Shown: one piece after another, positions 1 through 13,467 of the stretch
How the letters are laid out: each line of letters opens with the position of its first letter
How positions within the stretch are numbered: the first letter of the stretch is position 1
Origin: Rhynochetos jubatus
Taxonomy: Eukaryota; Chordata; Aves; Eurypygiformes; Rhynochetidae
Reading direction: 5' to 3'
Assembly (NCBI GenBank): GCA_027574665.1
Contig: CM050651.1
Location: 5,209,501-5,273,500 of the forward strand
Length of the DNA stretch: 64,000 bases
Made by a program: the position numbers and the translations under genes
Notes under the pieces: model-generated
The model's input: only the letters and a program-made list of their open reading frames with translations
The model's database searches: none
Told to the model about the DNA's origin: nothing

Positions 1-1273
1 TCAATTGCTTTTCAACAGTGTGCAATGTTCACCTGGATACTACATCCAAGACCAATGCTACAATACCTTGTAACTGAAGCCAATTTGCATTGTCTTTTGG
101 AAGTGGACTGATTTCCATCCCAGTTGTTTTGGGAACTAACCAGGTCATCAGGAAAAGCAGATTAAAAAAGATTTCAGAGTGACATTATAGAGTTCCCACT
201 TAATACACAGCACTGAAGGTCTGATCCTGCACTGCTTATTTCCATAAGCAATACTTAATGAAATTCCCATTCCTGCTCACCTAAAAAGAATAATTCATGA
301 GCAAAGATTATTCATGTAAGTATTTACAAAATGAGATTTTCTCTTTGACCTTCCAACTACATTATCATATATACTTAGAAGTCATGGTGTTAACATGGTG
401 TTATGGCTTTACATTTACATATTCTAAGTTACAAACGTATATGGCGATAATATTTTCCTCACTCACTTTGCTAACACTTAAAGTAATTTCTGAAAACTCT
501 CACTCCCAGCATTAACTGTGGTTTCTGGGAATACATGCTGACACTAGCAGAACCACTGGTGTTAAGGATTAAATAATGACTGAAAGGTTTTTTGTTGGTT
601 TTGTTGATGTCAAATGAATAAATGTATGTAGGATGAGACTCCAAACCATAATCCTGGCTGCCTAACACAGGTAAAAGTAGATTTTTATGTAAGGTGAAAG
701 AATGCTATTTATGCCACTTATTTGCTCTTAAATATTTCAGTTATCTACACTAATACACAACAGCAAACATTTGTTGATCTAAAACATTATTTTATAATAT
801 ACAAGAATTATTTGGTATTTGACAAGTATACAATGAGTGTTAGGTTTTGCAGAGAGCATGGAGTAAACAGAACACTATGAATCACGTGAGTACTATGATT
901 TAACAGCTTGTGTTTACCTTGTTTAGTTAGGGAGGAAGAGGAGAAGTATCAATTGAAAGGCAAAGGCTCGGACATTATGTCCTTTGGTAATTTTAAAAAA
1001 AAAGTAGAAAACAATTTTTATTCCAAGGGAGTGAGCAAAAGCCGAGAACAGGTAACGCATGAGTCCAGGCAATGAGACAATAGGATCGATCATTGCTGAA
1101 TCTTTCCCCAGTGGTGATGCACATCTCTACCAGAATTATCACATATCCCAGGGCTGATATGAGCGGTCCATGAAACAGATCATAAAGCCCTCTTTCATAT
1201 TCCTATTAATTAAATCAGTGAAATGCCTAACTTTCTTGCCTATCTTGTCTACCTATCTGTAATTTCATTTCAG
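1..1273. other. Unique AT-rich DNA, no gene seen
   Basis: I see no exon with paired splice sites, no recognisable transposable element and no simple repeat of note here. Open frames at 297-515 (plus) and 471-668 (minus) are short and have ordinary intron-like codon content. If the exon candidate at 1274 is real, this is the end of the preceding plus-strand intron, and the pyrimidine-rich run just before 1274 is its acceptor tract. Confidence 0.5.
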
Positions 1274-1447
1274 ACTTCTTCCAATTTAAAGCCTTCCAAA
1301 GACTATTGCCCGTCACACCCAATCACAACATCAAGTTTCAGTCCACGGCACCGAATTAGGAAACTAGGAAAAGAAAGAACAGGAGATCGGTTTCTGCACC
1401 TAAGCCCTGAACAGCCTTGTTTACCAATGTCATTGATGACAAACTTG
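1274..1447 (+). CDS. Candidate internal exon, unrecognised protein
   Basis: This is a 174-base block of 58 whole codons (phase 0 to 0). It lies between a good acceptor (TAATTTCATTTCAG before 1274) and a plausible donor (AACTTG|GTAATT after 1447). The peptide starts TSSNLKPSKDYCPSH, has a basic middle (SPRHRIRKLGKER) and ends near LPMSLMTNL. It is rich in Ser, Pro and basic residues, as in disordered regions, and I recognise no domain. The frame stays open for about 25 codons past the donor, so openness alone is weak evidence; the splice pair and the look of the peptide carry the call. Its phase-0 end does not join the phase-1 start of the exon at 20715, so another exon must lie between if both belong to one gene. 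A chance open frame is the alternative. Confidence 0.4.
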
Positions 1448-3915
1448 GTAATTCCACTTCTTCATAAATATTTGAATGTTACATTTTGCTAGGTAGATAT
1501 CTGCTCATTTGATCTAAAGGCTGTCCTTTCAAAAATGTCATCGAAAGCCATTAGCATAGCTTCACCAGTGTTAAATGGTTAGACGTGAACGGTGATTGCT
1601 GAGAACAATATCCTTTGCCCATAGCACAGTGATGTAAGGGTTGGGTAATTTTATTACCTTTAATAGCATTTGAAGCTATGCAAGCTAAGCCAATGATATG
1701 GGTAATCAAATCTCAGGCTTATAAGATGACCACCTGTGGCTATTAGAAAAGGAATCCCCACTATCTCAGGCCCAGACACAATGCTGTGTAACCAACAGCC
1801 CATCATTTCAGAGAGGGCAAAGAGAGAGGGGAGAGGGATGAGAAAATTGCTGTGGATGGCAAACAAAGTGAGTTTTCATCAGATTTGATCTGTTGTTCAC
1901 TCACAGAGGATCTTAAAAGCTAAGTACGGGAAACTTCGGAAACTTCTCTCTTGGCACCTGCACCTTCCAGATTGCAAGTCTACTGCTTTGGTAGTTCTCT
2001 AATCTGTCTGCAATAGGAAAACATGCAGTGCTGCCAAGAAAGGTACACGTGACCCTGGGAGTCTCAGGTGGAAACATTCTGCACTGTTCTGGGACTGCAA
2101 CAGTTTGGAAGCACAAGGTTTTCCATTGAAAGTGGCAGTCCCAGTGTCACTGCTGACCGCCTTCCCTGGAAAAAGCAGCACAAACGAGGTGGGAAGAGCT
2201 TCAAGGCATGTGTTCTCTTTGCTTATTAAGATCGCCTCATTGCCTTAATTGTAGGCTAATTGTGCGGGCTGACCAGAATTTAACTGGGTATAAAGAGAGA
2301 ATAGTGACCTCAAAACTAGTACGTAAGGCTGGATTTGTAGATATCTTCCAACTTACATAGCATTTCCTTCACTATTTCTTAGCCTACTGTGTTTCTGTGG
2401 TCTTACTCTGCAGACTTTAGCTCCACTCTGAACGTGGCACAGTGCAGAGAAGATGTGCTGCACTTGTGGAGTACTTGAAATAAGCAGGCAAGTTGCAATA
2501 TCAGAAGGATTGTATGCCTCTGTTGAAACTGTGTAAATACACTGCAGATCATGTAGCAAATAATACATTAAAAGATAGAGCACAAAATATTCAGACCTGA
2601 ACTACTGCATATCTGAGGTAAGATGTATTCCATGGCAGCTACCATATCTACTAAACCCTAAATTTTAGATCCAGAGATCTGCTCAACCAGATAAACAACA
2701 AAATATTGTTCAAACAGGCAGATGGTAACTCAGAAATGTCTCCTATGTGAAATTAGCAAACACAAAGGTAACTTTTTTTGTAATGACATACTCACAAGAA
2801 TACTGCATTGCAGAAAGCATTTAGCTTGCCATGTTCTTCTATTATTTTATTTTACACTTCATTCGTTTCTCTTACATAGCCTTGCAATTTATTATTAGGG
2901 TGTTCTATTGTTGCAAACAGGCACAGTGATTTCTGATCCAGTTATTCCAGTGGAATTTTTTTTTGTCAGCCTTTAAACTGAAACAAATGAATGAGTGCGA
3001 TACTCAACAGTTTTAATAATGTGTTGACTCTTGGGTATTCATGGCCTTTAGATGCCTAAAAATAATAATCCTTTAGTATGAAAAATGAATATTGATTAAT
3101 GACCTGTATTTTTTTAAACAGCAGTCAAGCCAAATTATATGATTTGTTGTAAATCATATAATGTATATACCAAGCAAAGATATACCAAGAAAATTGAATT
3201 TTTCCACTACAAAATGACTCCCTGTCATAACCATATATCCTCTGTTGTCCTTAACAATGGAGGGCAAAACCACAAATACTAAGAAAACAACTATCCTCCC
3301 TAACATATGCTTAACAAATTTATGCATGAATAATTACCAGAAAAATTTCAGCACTATTTAACCATCTGTGAAAATAGCAAGCTTCTAACTAAGCTAATAT
3401 CCTATACACATAAGAATTCCTTTATCTGCCAGCACTGTTACTGAAAAATCTTACACTTCTTCTGGAATTGAAGACATGCTCAGTATTAATTATTTGCTTG
3501 CTTTTTTTTCCCAAGCAAAATACAGAATAAACTATCATTACTGTAATTAATCAACCTAAAACAATGCTAAGCCAGCAAAAACCTCAGTATACTCAAATTT
3601 GACTAGACAACCAACTTCAAATCACATGGAAAACACACGTACCAACCGATTATTCATGTGACAAAAGAAGCAATGAAAGGACACTTGCTTCAATATCCAC
3701 AACACCCAGGAAAAACATGAATGGTAGTATACTTAACATGGAATCAGATGTATTTTCCCTAATGTTTAGATAGAAGAAAATTGATTTTAGAAGGAGAAAC
3801 ACACACCAGTTTTCATCTGAGAAGCAGCCATCCAGTGTGGCATTAATGCAGTATATTTCTCTACTTCTCAATCTTTGAGTATTTCAACAAAAAGTTGGTT
3901 GTCCTTTTTACTCAC
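1448..3915. other. Intron-like DNA with one compact TAAT-rich block
   Basis: Mostly unique AT-rich sequence. Around 2220-2290 there is a block with several homeodomain-type TAAT/ATTA cores and little simple sequence, of the kind often seen in conserved non-coding elements. At 2401-2470 an acceptor-like run (TCTTACTCTGCAG) is followed by a short open frame but no convincing donor. Nothing else is supported. Confidence 0.3.
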
Positions 3916-4011
3916 CAGATCCACCACAGAAGTGTTGCTTATAATGGATGTCATTCTCACGCAGCACATAAGACCAGGAACTCCTTAATTCCAGATCAAG
4001 ACAAGCCAACC
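3916..4011. other. Exon-like block, strand unresolved
   Basis: On the minus strand this is a 96-base block with a strong donor (GATCTG|GTGAGT, reading leftward from 3916), a weaker acceptor near 4012 and symmetric phase 1 to 1. Its peptide includes SWSYVLRENDIHYKQHFCGG. On the plus strand the same left edge is an excellent acceptor (TGTCCTTTTTACTCACCAG ending at 3918). It is followed by about 40 open codons including SLIPDQDKPTLPNDLF, but the only nearby donor (TTT|GTGAAT) is poor. The acceptor and donor motifs overlap as near reverse complements, so sequence alone cannot decide. The plus reading starts in phase 0 and could follow the exon candidate ending at 1447. I recognise neither peptide. 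Confidence 0.25.
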
Positions 4012-7000
4012 CTTCCTAATGATCTGTTTGTGAATAAGATTTAGTCTCTCTCTAGTATGCCTGGTAGCATTCAGGAGAACAATTTATGGATCCAAAAAGA
4101 CAGTTTTCCTTTAACATGTTTCTATTTTGCAGAAATACTCTTATTGAAATTGATTTTCAGGGAGCCAAAAGAGAACATATAATTCATAATAATGCAAATT
4201 ATCCTAATTTACATATACTAACAATACAAAGTTCTATTTTATTAGGAAGTTGTAATTGGAATCAACCATCAAAATAATTTCAAAATTTGCCTTACTGTTT
4301 TTCAGTCTTCATTCTCTCTGCTTGTAAATATTCAATAGATTATATTTATTTGCAGAAATAATCGCATTTGGCTCATGGAGAATATTATTTTGTAACCCTG
4401 CTTCAGATTGTGCCATACCAGCATTTGCCACAAGAGTAAAAATCTAATTATAAATCTTCTCTAGATTACTAATGCATTTTAGAAAATCATTTTAATTTCA
4501 GAAACAACAAGATTAAAAACCACACTATATTTGGTAACGCAAACTGCTTTGGAAAAGTTGCATCTTGCAGATAAAGAAATCCTGAACAGCTGGGGAAACA
4601 CTAGACCCTTTTCCAGAGGAAAAAAAAAGTAGAATATTCAGAGATTTCTATAAAACTCCCAAAGTTACAATAATACTTAGCATGTCAAGTCAGCTTTGAA
4701 ATAACATTTTGCTTATCAAGATATCTTTTAACTACCGGGTTTGGGAAGTTTTATAGCACAAACCCCCAGCATTCCCACACAAATCAAAAAAAAGGAGTAA
4801 TCCTGTAATAATACTTCCATGTAATATATGTGTAAACATAAAGTAGAAAGAATGTGTTCTACAGGTGCACAACTAAAATGTCCTCAATATTTTTCCTAAA
4901 TTCAGGTTAATTTTATCATGGATCTCTATTATAACCACTAAAACACAGGACTTTCCCCCCATTTTATGTTTACACTCAAAAACAGGCTCAGAGAAACCTT
5001 TAAAAGCTCTACACAGACAAAATTTCAAATTGCCAACAAACTCTCTGGAAGAAATTCTTTTCAAGTCATTTTGTAGTTGTCCCAGATGGAATTAAATACA
5101 CTACAGAATATAAAGGTACTGCAATTTTATAAGAACAGCAGAGAAAGTGGAGATAGGATCCAGTAACTACGGATTACACACCCTGGGAAAGAGAACCCCT
5201 ATGGAAACCCCAGATCTATTGCAGTTCATAGCGTTATACCAAATGCTTTTAATGTGTATTTATTTCAGCAGTTATTGCATAGCAACGCATAGAGTTCCTT
5301 CAGGATTAAGCCCTTAAATCAGTGATTTTAAAGACAAGCAAAAAAAACCCTACCCCAAGAAAAAAGATGGAAAAAAGTTACATTTTTCCTACACAGATTT
5401 ATTCAGTAATACTATCAACTACCAGAACATTTCACTGATCTGGTCAAGTCTAAGCCCTTTTTAATTTCACTGAGATTCCACCTAAATAATTTTATTATTG
5501 CCAGTTTCAGTCATGAGACACATGAGCACATTCAAGACCCTTAAAGAGTGGGAAAAGCCATCTCCCTTTGTAATCACCTTTGCAACTTTGTAACTAATCT
5601 ATTAAACATGAGAGCCCATCTTTCCAGTCTCATCTGTTCCGTAAACTTCAAAATTACCTAAATAAGAAAATAATTGGCTGTGTCATTCACTGAAAAAGAA
5701 CCCTAATACAGGATAGTGCAGGCGATATGATTTGCCCTCCACTAATTTTTGCTTAGGAACATCAATGTACATTGGTAACTGATATCTTCATGCCTTTTTT
5801 TTTTCCCCCCTCCAAAAGAAATCACTAGGGGGCTCTGTAATTAGCTTTCTGCTCCGCAGATTTCAATACAGAGATTAGCACAGGAGAACTACCCTCCAAA
5901 AAAAAAAATCCACACGTAAGTCTTCCTTTTGTGAAACAGGAATATCTGCCTCTATCCTAGCATGAAGGAACCAGGAGCTACAACCTTTGAAGTTCAGTAG
6001 AATCAAACGCAGCGAAGAATAAACATAAAACCTGGCCAGCTCAGGGTTTAAAGGAAGGAGCAACGTCACCAGCAAGCGCAGCCTGGGATGAGACTCCAAC
6101 GCCTGCAGTTTCTAAATATGCCTAGCAAGAAAGGAAGAGGAGCAGATGCGGAAAGTCTACCGGCACGTACGTAATGCACAACAGAGGTTGTGTGTTCTAG
6201 TCAGAAGGAAACAGAAGCTTGAAACAAACTGTTGTATAAAGAGCCTTTAAAGAAAGTATGACCCCACTAAAATTCTTTCTAATGATGTGGTTTCAAGATA
6301 AAGCAAAATCTAGCCTCTTTATGATAAAATATGTTAATCAACAGAATGAAAACAGCTTCTAAAAATAACACGCAACGCTGAACAATCCTAAGCCACATAA
6401 ATTGAAGTTTAGCCAGTAAAAAATTGCTAATAATTAATAAATTTAGTAAAATTGAATTATATGGAGAAAGTTATAAAAGTAACTGGAAAATGGAAAGATA
6501 CCAAAAACTAAATCTCATTTTAGCACAGATTAAAAAAAAAAACCATTTCCTTTCTTATTTTAGAATTTTCATTCATATGTAGTTTACTTCACCATACAGA
6601 AGAATACGAACCTCAAGTCCCAGGCAAGTATTTATTTCATGTTTTGACCTTTCCTTTTTATCCCGGAATAAATACTGCTCCTGACTTATTTACATCAGCT
6701 AACTGGTACACAACACTGACACACTGGGGGTTCAGTTCCCTCTGTCCCTTCAGCAAGTTCTCTCAATACAGAAGGGAATCTCCACTTGTTTCACATAGCC
6801 GTAGATGCACGACCTTTTCCTAGACCTGCTTTACTGTTTTGAGTAAAAGGACTTCTATAGATTGGATGCGAGTCAAAACACCTTGGGATGATAGCAGACT
6901 GTGCCCAAGAATCAGAGCATATAAAATTTAAAGTGTTAAATAAGGTTCTTGTGTGAATCACCAAGATGCCCAGTCACATAGCTGTGAGGAGGCTTTAAAG

Positions 7001-7340
7001 CTAGACAAACATGAAGTAGCAAAATACCACTCATATTTAAAGTGTTTGAGATGCTGAGAACTAATAATTGCAATAACCGTCTCTTTCTATTAACTGTTTT
7101 ACTTTCAAGCAGTGACTACTACAGAGAAGCAAGGCTTGGTTTTGTAAGGTATTACTTGCTTCATACACTGTGTGAAACATCTCATTTGCTTGTATGGAAC
7201 AGCAGTTGCTCACTTCTGCACCTTTCCTTCTATTTACACCATACCTTTACACAGGGTATGGTCCCTGTATACTGGACACGAGTTGTATTCAGCTCCTAGT
7301 TGTAGATGTAACCATCCCACTCCTTGAAGTTACTTGGTAG

Positions 7341-7371
<31 letters not shown>

Positions 7372-9820
7372 GGAGAAAATCATTTATCCTTATAGACCAA
7401 ATACTTGTCTCATGAACTCTTCAGTCTGTCTGTGAACACCTCAGAATTTTATTTTAACAACTAACTTCATGGGCAGAAAACAACAGGCTTTAAGAATGCA
7501 ATGCAAAGCAGGGCTTCAGCTAGCAATAATCCTTGGCTAAATACAACCTTAAAAGGGAAGTACATGCTTAAAGACTTCTGCTTAAATCCACTGCCTAAAC
7601 AGTTCTAATTCCAAAACCTGCATAATTTTTGTGATTGCTTAAAAATACATTGTTTATATTAACTGCATTATGATCATTGTTCAACATATATAGGAGATTG
7701 AAGAGGAAAAAGTTGGAATAAATTTATAGATTAATTATATAAAAGTAGTTTTAGTAGTTTTCGTGTAATGCTTTCTGCGGAAGAAATTGGAATTCTAGAG
7801 ATAGATACAGTTCATAAATTACTGAACATACTGCTATTTTTCAGTATATTTCCAGTGAATATTCTCACTTTAGTTAATTTGAAGATTTGTCATAGTATAA
7901 ACCGGCCGGGCTGTTTTAAAATGCAGAATACAAACACATCCATTGTGTTTTCAGTTATACCTTTCAGCGACATGTGATTAAATCTTCGCATTTTTATTAT
8001 TTATTTCTTCTTAGCTTGTAATGTAATCATATTCTGTTAAATGCTACAGCTTAGGACAGTATCCCATTACAAATTTATAGGCCTATGACCAAACAAACAA
8101 GAATGGCTTGAGGGGTAGAAAGAAAGATGTGTACAATCTGTATTAAATCCCACCTCTTTACCTCTTCTAGTCATTCAGCCTGACTCCCACTGCATGCAAC
8201 CAAAAAAGCAACATGTGGTGCATGATTCATTTTGTCGGTTTAGGCCTAAAATAAGTCAACGATTTAGCACGTATTAATAAGTGTATAATATTACTATTTT
8301 TTTCTTATGTCATTACTAAAAGAAGAAAATAAATGTATAATCTCAACTAAAGGCCTGAATACCTTCCATGAAAGCACTAAGTTCTTGGAAGTAAACAGGA
8401 TTACGATAACACATGGACAAACAACCCTATAACCAAATGTCAACTTCCTTTTATTGAGGAGTATTTTATCTAAAGCAGAACCACGCTCAACATGTATTTG
8501 TATAGATAATCCACCTGTGTGTGAAAACAACAAGCAACATGAGGAAAGGCAACAGGATTACATACTGTTTTCTAGTATTGCTCCACTAATTAGTCACATC
8601 AGGATATGGACCACAGGACATGACATTGCTTCTACCAAGGACACAGTAGTATGTATTCCTTCACCTTCCTGAGAACTACTGCATACCTCACAAGACAGGC
8701 CAAGACACAATGGCAACATTTGAAAGCAGTATACACTGGGACATACCATTTGGCAGACACTTCATATAGTGAATATGAAATACTTATGGACAGATCTCTC
8801 CCTGGGGGTCAGAGACACTGGGTGAATTCCAGGCTCTGAGGAGGTTTTACCAGCCATGGTAAAGGACAAACTCAGAATGAAGAGATTATGAGGACAAATG
8901 CACACATTGGCATCTGCTGCTGATGACCAGAACAACATTGGGGAACACAAACATTTCTTCTGGTTACTGTGTTGATGTTTTCAGCTATATATCACAGCTA
9001 CAGACCATTGTGCGGCAAGCAGGAAACTGATTTTTCACCAGCCACAGTGAAGGGGTGCACAAGCTTTGTCCTTTTGCTACATAAGGGTGCATTAAGCGGG
9101 GCCAGGTGTTAACAAGTGCCTAACTTCAGAGGGAATGAGTGAAGACTACTTCGTATGCCACAGCAGGAATCTCCACAAACACCTAAACAGGACATTGAAC
9201 TGCAAGCAAATCTTGTTTAGAAAAAACAGGTATTTTAACTATTTCACTTTCTTGTCATCAGTAGATAATAAGATTAAAGATTTATTTTTTTTCCTGTATA
9301 CCTTCCATACATTGAAAAATACACTTTAGTTATCTAGTTCTACGTATAAAGAAGTGTAGTCCTCTGACTATGATTATCAGAAGACTGGTAAATGAAAGAA
9401 TACTACAAAGCAGCATTCTCACCGAAGCCAGAGAACAGTAGTCTATATATTAAGGTTTACATATCACTAGTACAATTAGGCAAAACAAAACTGATGCATT
9501 ACAGTGTATATGTTTGTTCAGTTTTTCCATCATGATATTCCCTTTGATTCTACTTTTTCCATTTAAAGTATTGCCTTAACATTTAGCTTGCAAACTAATG
9601 TGGATATTAGCATAAACCTGTGCTTAACATTTATTCTATTGGCCTCTAGACAAAAGCCTAAGTTAGCGTATAAGGTCACAAAACAGACTTTGTAAATGTT
9701 ACAACAGTAAACCACGAGGTTCAAGAGGATATTATATAAATTGTGTAAAAAGTTTTAATTTACCTGAGTCAAGGCTATTAATATGAGCTTGTTTGAAAAA
9801 GCAATAAGCAATCTCTAAAC
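4012..9820. other. Intron-like DNA, no supported gene
   Basis: Unique AT-rich DNA. It contains a 23-base A run at 7349-7371 directly after TTTA, and a strong acceptor-like tract near 7110 followed by about 35 open bases (reading SDYYREARLGFVR) that could be a tiny exon but has only a modest donor. The minus frame at 5875-6099 and the plus frames at 4086-4277 and 7042-7299 have no paired splice sites. No transposon was recognised. Confidence 0.4.
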
Positions 9821-9872
9821 ACACGTGAACTGTATACAGAGAGAACACATGTGAACTGTATACAGAGAGAAT
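9821..9872. repeat. 26-base tandem duplication
   Basis: Two adjacent 26-base units (9821-9846 and 9847-9872) share the core GTGAACTGTATACAGAGAGA and differ at only about two positions. The first unit carries CACGTG-like ACACGTG where the second has ACATGTG. The near identity points to a recent local duplication by slippage or unequal exchange. No coding role is apparent. Confidence 0.9.
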
Positions 9873-12800
9873 GGTCTACAGAAAGTAATAAAATGGTTAA
9901 ACTCCTGTGTTTACAGTCAGAGTTAACATCCTTTAAAACCAAAAAGTGTATTTTCTTTTATTCCAGTGAAAATCCAGGTTATATTAGTAGTCTTGATATC
10001 CCTGCTATCACTACTGTTTTAACTTCTAGAATGAAGTGGCTTTAGTGTCTCTTTGACTACCCCAAGCAATTCCCCACCCTAATAATACAATCATCAGATG
10101 AATTCAAAGGATTGTTACAGATGGTTGGGAAGAGCTGCATGGCAGACTACAGAAAAGCCATCTCTCTGCACTGGGTAGAGTCACAGCATGCGTATTTTAA
10201 CAGATGCAAGCAGGTCTCTGACAAGCAGAGAACACTGGATGTTTAAGAGTTTCTGATTTTGAAGTTCACTGACAAGCCATTCTCCCAAAGACAGAAGTGG
10301 CAGAGAGGTAATTTTTTAAAACCTTTTCCAGCTATCAGCTTTGCCCCCTCAAATTTTACCATGATCCAAGACTAAACAAATAGCACAAGTCTCTGTTCAA
10401 GCCCCTGTTTGCAGAGGCAGGCTCACACTTCGGAATCTCCAGTTTTATTTGGAAAGTAGCCCACGGGCATGGAGAACTAGATGCCTTGGGCAAGCAGGTT
10501 AAACTTGGCTTGAGCATCAACACCGAAAATGCATCAGTGCAGAAGAAAGAGACCTGTATCTAGCCTAGCTCTACGTATGCCTTATGCCTGCCTACTATCT
10601 GCGTACTACAACTTAGAGCTTTTGCACTGCTTCAGTGTTAAGCATTTACAGAGTATCTGGGAGAGCTTTGGGGGTTGTGGGGGGGAGGTATTAGAATCAG
10701 CCCAGAAAGCTACCTCCAAACAAGAGAAATAACGTAAGTGCAAATGAAAATAAATTTAAGGCTTGGATGCAATCAAATTGACCGTTGTTTATGTATTCTG
10801 AATTATCGTTGAGCCTTGAGACATTTTTCTTTCAACACATCCTGAGACAGGGTTGAAGCTAGAGAATCAGAGAAAGATTTTTATTTAGCATACAGTGATA
10901 AAGCCACAAATAACATTGGGCATCGGACCTCCATTTAGATGAGAGAGCACTCTCACAGTTCTGGAAACTTGTGTTCAGCTGATGCCGACACCCAACACTG
11001 TTTCAAGCAACAGTTGTAACTCTGAAAGCTCCCCTGATTTAAGTAGGAAATTGCTCTCTGTTGCATTTATTTTTGAGGATATCAAAATTTTAAGATAGGG
11101 TTAAAATACATGAATGGAGAAACCCTTACACATTGTCAGAGCAAAGGTCTGCTTACCCTGTTAGCTGACTTCGAACAACAAGCTATTACAGGTGTTCAAG
11201 GAAAGAGCGTAAGAAGCATGACACGCGCTGTGTGTCAGGAGAAGGATCCTTCCCTGCAATTCCGTACAAGCATCTGACAATCACATTTTTTGAGAAGATG
11301 TTTTATAGCCACAAATGGACACCGGATTCTTCAAAGTTTTTTCTTATTCTCTTGGCCTCCCTACCCCTAGAAGCCACAAGTTTAAATGACTGACTTCTCT
11401 CAAAGAGGGAAGAGGATATTATTTTATTCTTTAGAGCTGCTGCTTGAATAATGGCACCGGGAACCTCTTAGAACTGGCTTTGTCAGAAACAGTGAGCAAT
11501 CACTCCCTATTCACCTTTTCCATACTCTCATGATTTCGGAAATCTCCATCAAATTTCACCTCTCCTGTACATTTTCCTTCTCATTTGAAGAGTCAGTTCC
11601 ATCTTTCAAGACAACTCTTCCACACCTCTGTTCTTTCCCACTCTGGCTCTATTCTGCTGCTTTAATATAATTCCAAGCTGTCTTTCTTAAGTGCTGAGAA
11701 CTAAATTAGAGCACAACATTGCATATATGTCGATGCAGCTGTTTTATCTTGTCCTTAAGTGCATTACTTTGCATTTATGAATATTGTTCTGCATGCCTTT
11801 CAGTTACATCACATGAGCATTCTTCAGAAAGTCAAATATAAAGCTGACTGAACAGCTGTGTACTTAACTGCCGTGTTATTATTCACCCCCTTTTTCCCCA
11901 GATTATTTACCAAGGTTTCCAGCCCAGTTTCCAGCATATGTTCTGTGCTATTTCAACAGGAAACTTATCCCGTGTAGGATCACAACAAGAAGTAGTATTT
12001 GCAGTTACCATCTTTTTATTCCCTTGCTATCAATGCTAACTTAGTGCAAGGTCATGCTACACAACCACTCGCTCAGCCACTTAATTTCTTGATTTCCCGA
12101 GGACTCTTAGGTAATACTATGCTAACCTTAAGATTTGTTACAGTTCATTTTCTTGTTTTAATCTCTAACTCCTACTATTGATATCGAAGTTTGAGACTGT
12201 TCCAAAGGCTTCTTGCTGGAGAAGGCAAAACTCAGCTTTAGCCTGTCCCTAACCTCCACTGGAGCAAACAGTGTGGCAAAACACGAGCTTTGCTTGTTTG
12301 CTGCCGCCACACATTCTCTGAAAGTTCCTTTATCATCTCACTTCTCTACTCCTCAAACTGTTAGGCAGTCCTACTAGTTTACCAGCATGCTTCACCATCT
12401 CATTATTTAACTGAGGCTTATGATGTACCTCACAGCTGAAATCCAAATCCACCATGGCCTCTTCTAATGATATTGCAGGGCTTAAAAAGAGATAGCATGT
12501 ACTTGATTAGAAAAGGAAATTGCTTCACTGAACTCATTCTCCTTTCAAAATCAAGAATAGAATTCTTCATCATCTGGTTTTCTCAAGGCAAACAAGCCAC
12601 ATTAGTAAGGTTGACTGCAATTGAGTTCCCACTGCTTCCAGTGATCTGGAAGTACATTCAGCATCACTAGCATGGCAGATCAAGCCCTTTGTTGTCATTT
12701 GGATCTATTCTATTCCTGCAAGCAAAGGACTGAAGTTTCTAATCAGAGGACAAAGGCTACATTTTAATTTTTTCACGTGAATAATATGAAGTGACAGGAA

Positions 12801-13467
12801 CTATTGTTAAGAAGAAAATCTGACTGGTTTTATTTTTTCAGAACTGAAAATAGGCTAGATGCATTTAATCTGAGGTTCATGTTCGCTCTACCCACTCTGT
12901 GGGACAGCAATAACTACGTTTAAAGTAAAAATACCTGAGGACCCCTAAGTTCTCAGTCTTGTCAGTTATAGCTGAAAACATCTAATACTCAACTGGATTT
13001 CTGAAGTTCGTACTGCAACAAGTATTCCCTTTGAATTCACAGGGAACACACTGTCCAAGTCAATAGAAACCCATGCCAGCATACCTATCTAAACAGCATG
13101 GGACAATACCACAGTAATAATTTGTGTAAGTGCCACAATGTGTTGGGCAGTTAGAAACCTACTTAAGAGATCAGCAAGGGTTTCTGAAGTTTAAATGTTT
13201 AAGTCATATTCAGCTGATGCAAGCACATGGTGACCTCACCAGAATGACTAAAGTCTGTCTCGTAACACCTAGCATTAAAAAAAATGTCAACCATAACTGA
13301 ACTTCCAGACATCTTTCTCTAAATACATAGCAACATTCAAAAGAAAGGCTGCTCATCTGTCCAAGGCAGGTGCTGGCACGTGCTGCCATCTGCCTTATGA
13401 TTATGTTTGTAATACCCCTACAATTACCTTACACTTCTGTGTGCAATTCAGTCTGCCTCTCGCTCAG
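9873..13467. other. Intron-like DNA, no supported gene
   Basis: Unique sequence with no recognised repeat. A very strong acceptor-like tract ends at 11901 (CCCCCTTTTTCCCCAG), but all three frames after it stay open for many codons and no good donor follows, so I do not call an exon. Pyrimidine-rich stretches at 11520-11650 and 12340-12400 look like ordinary intron sequence. Confidence 0.4.

Noticed and set aside
7112..7152. Tiny exon-like block (SDYYREARLGFVR)
   Set aside because: The acceptor is good, but the block is about 35-40 bases with two competing weak donors, and its phase does not match the exon candidates on either side.
11902..12036. 45 open codons after a very strong acceptor
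   Set aside because: All three frames are open there for over 20 codons, and no good donor follows before a stop, so coding signal cannot be told from chance.
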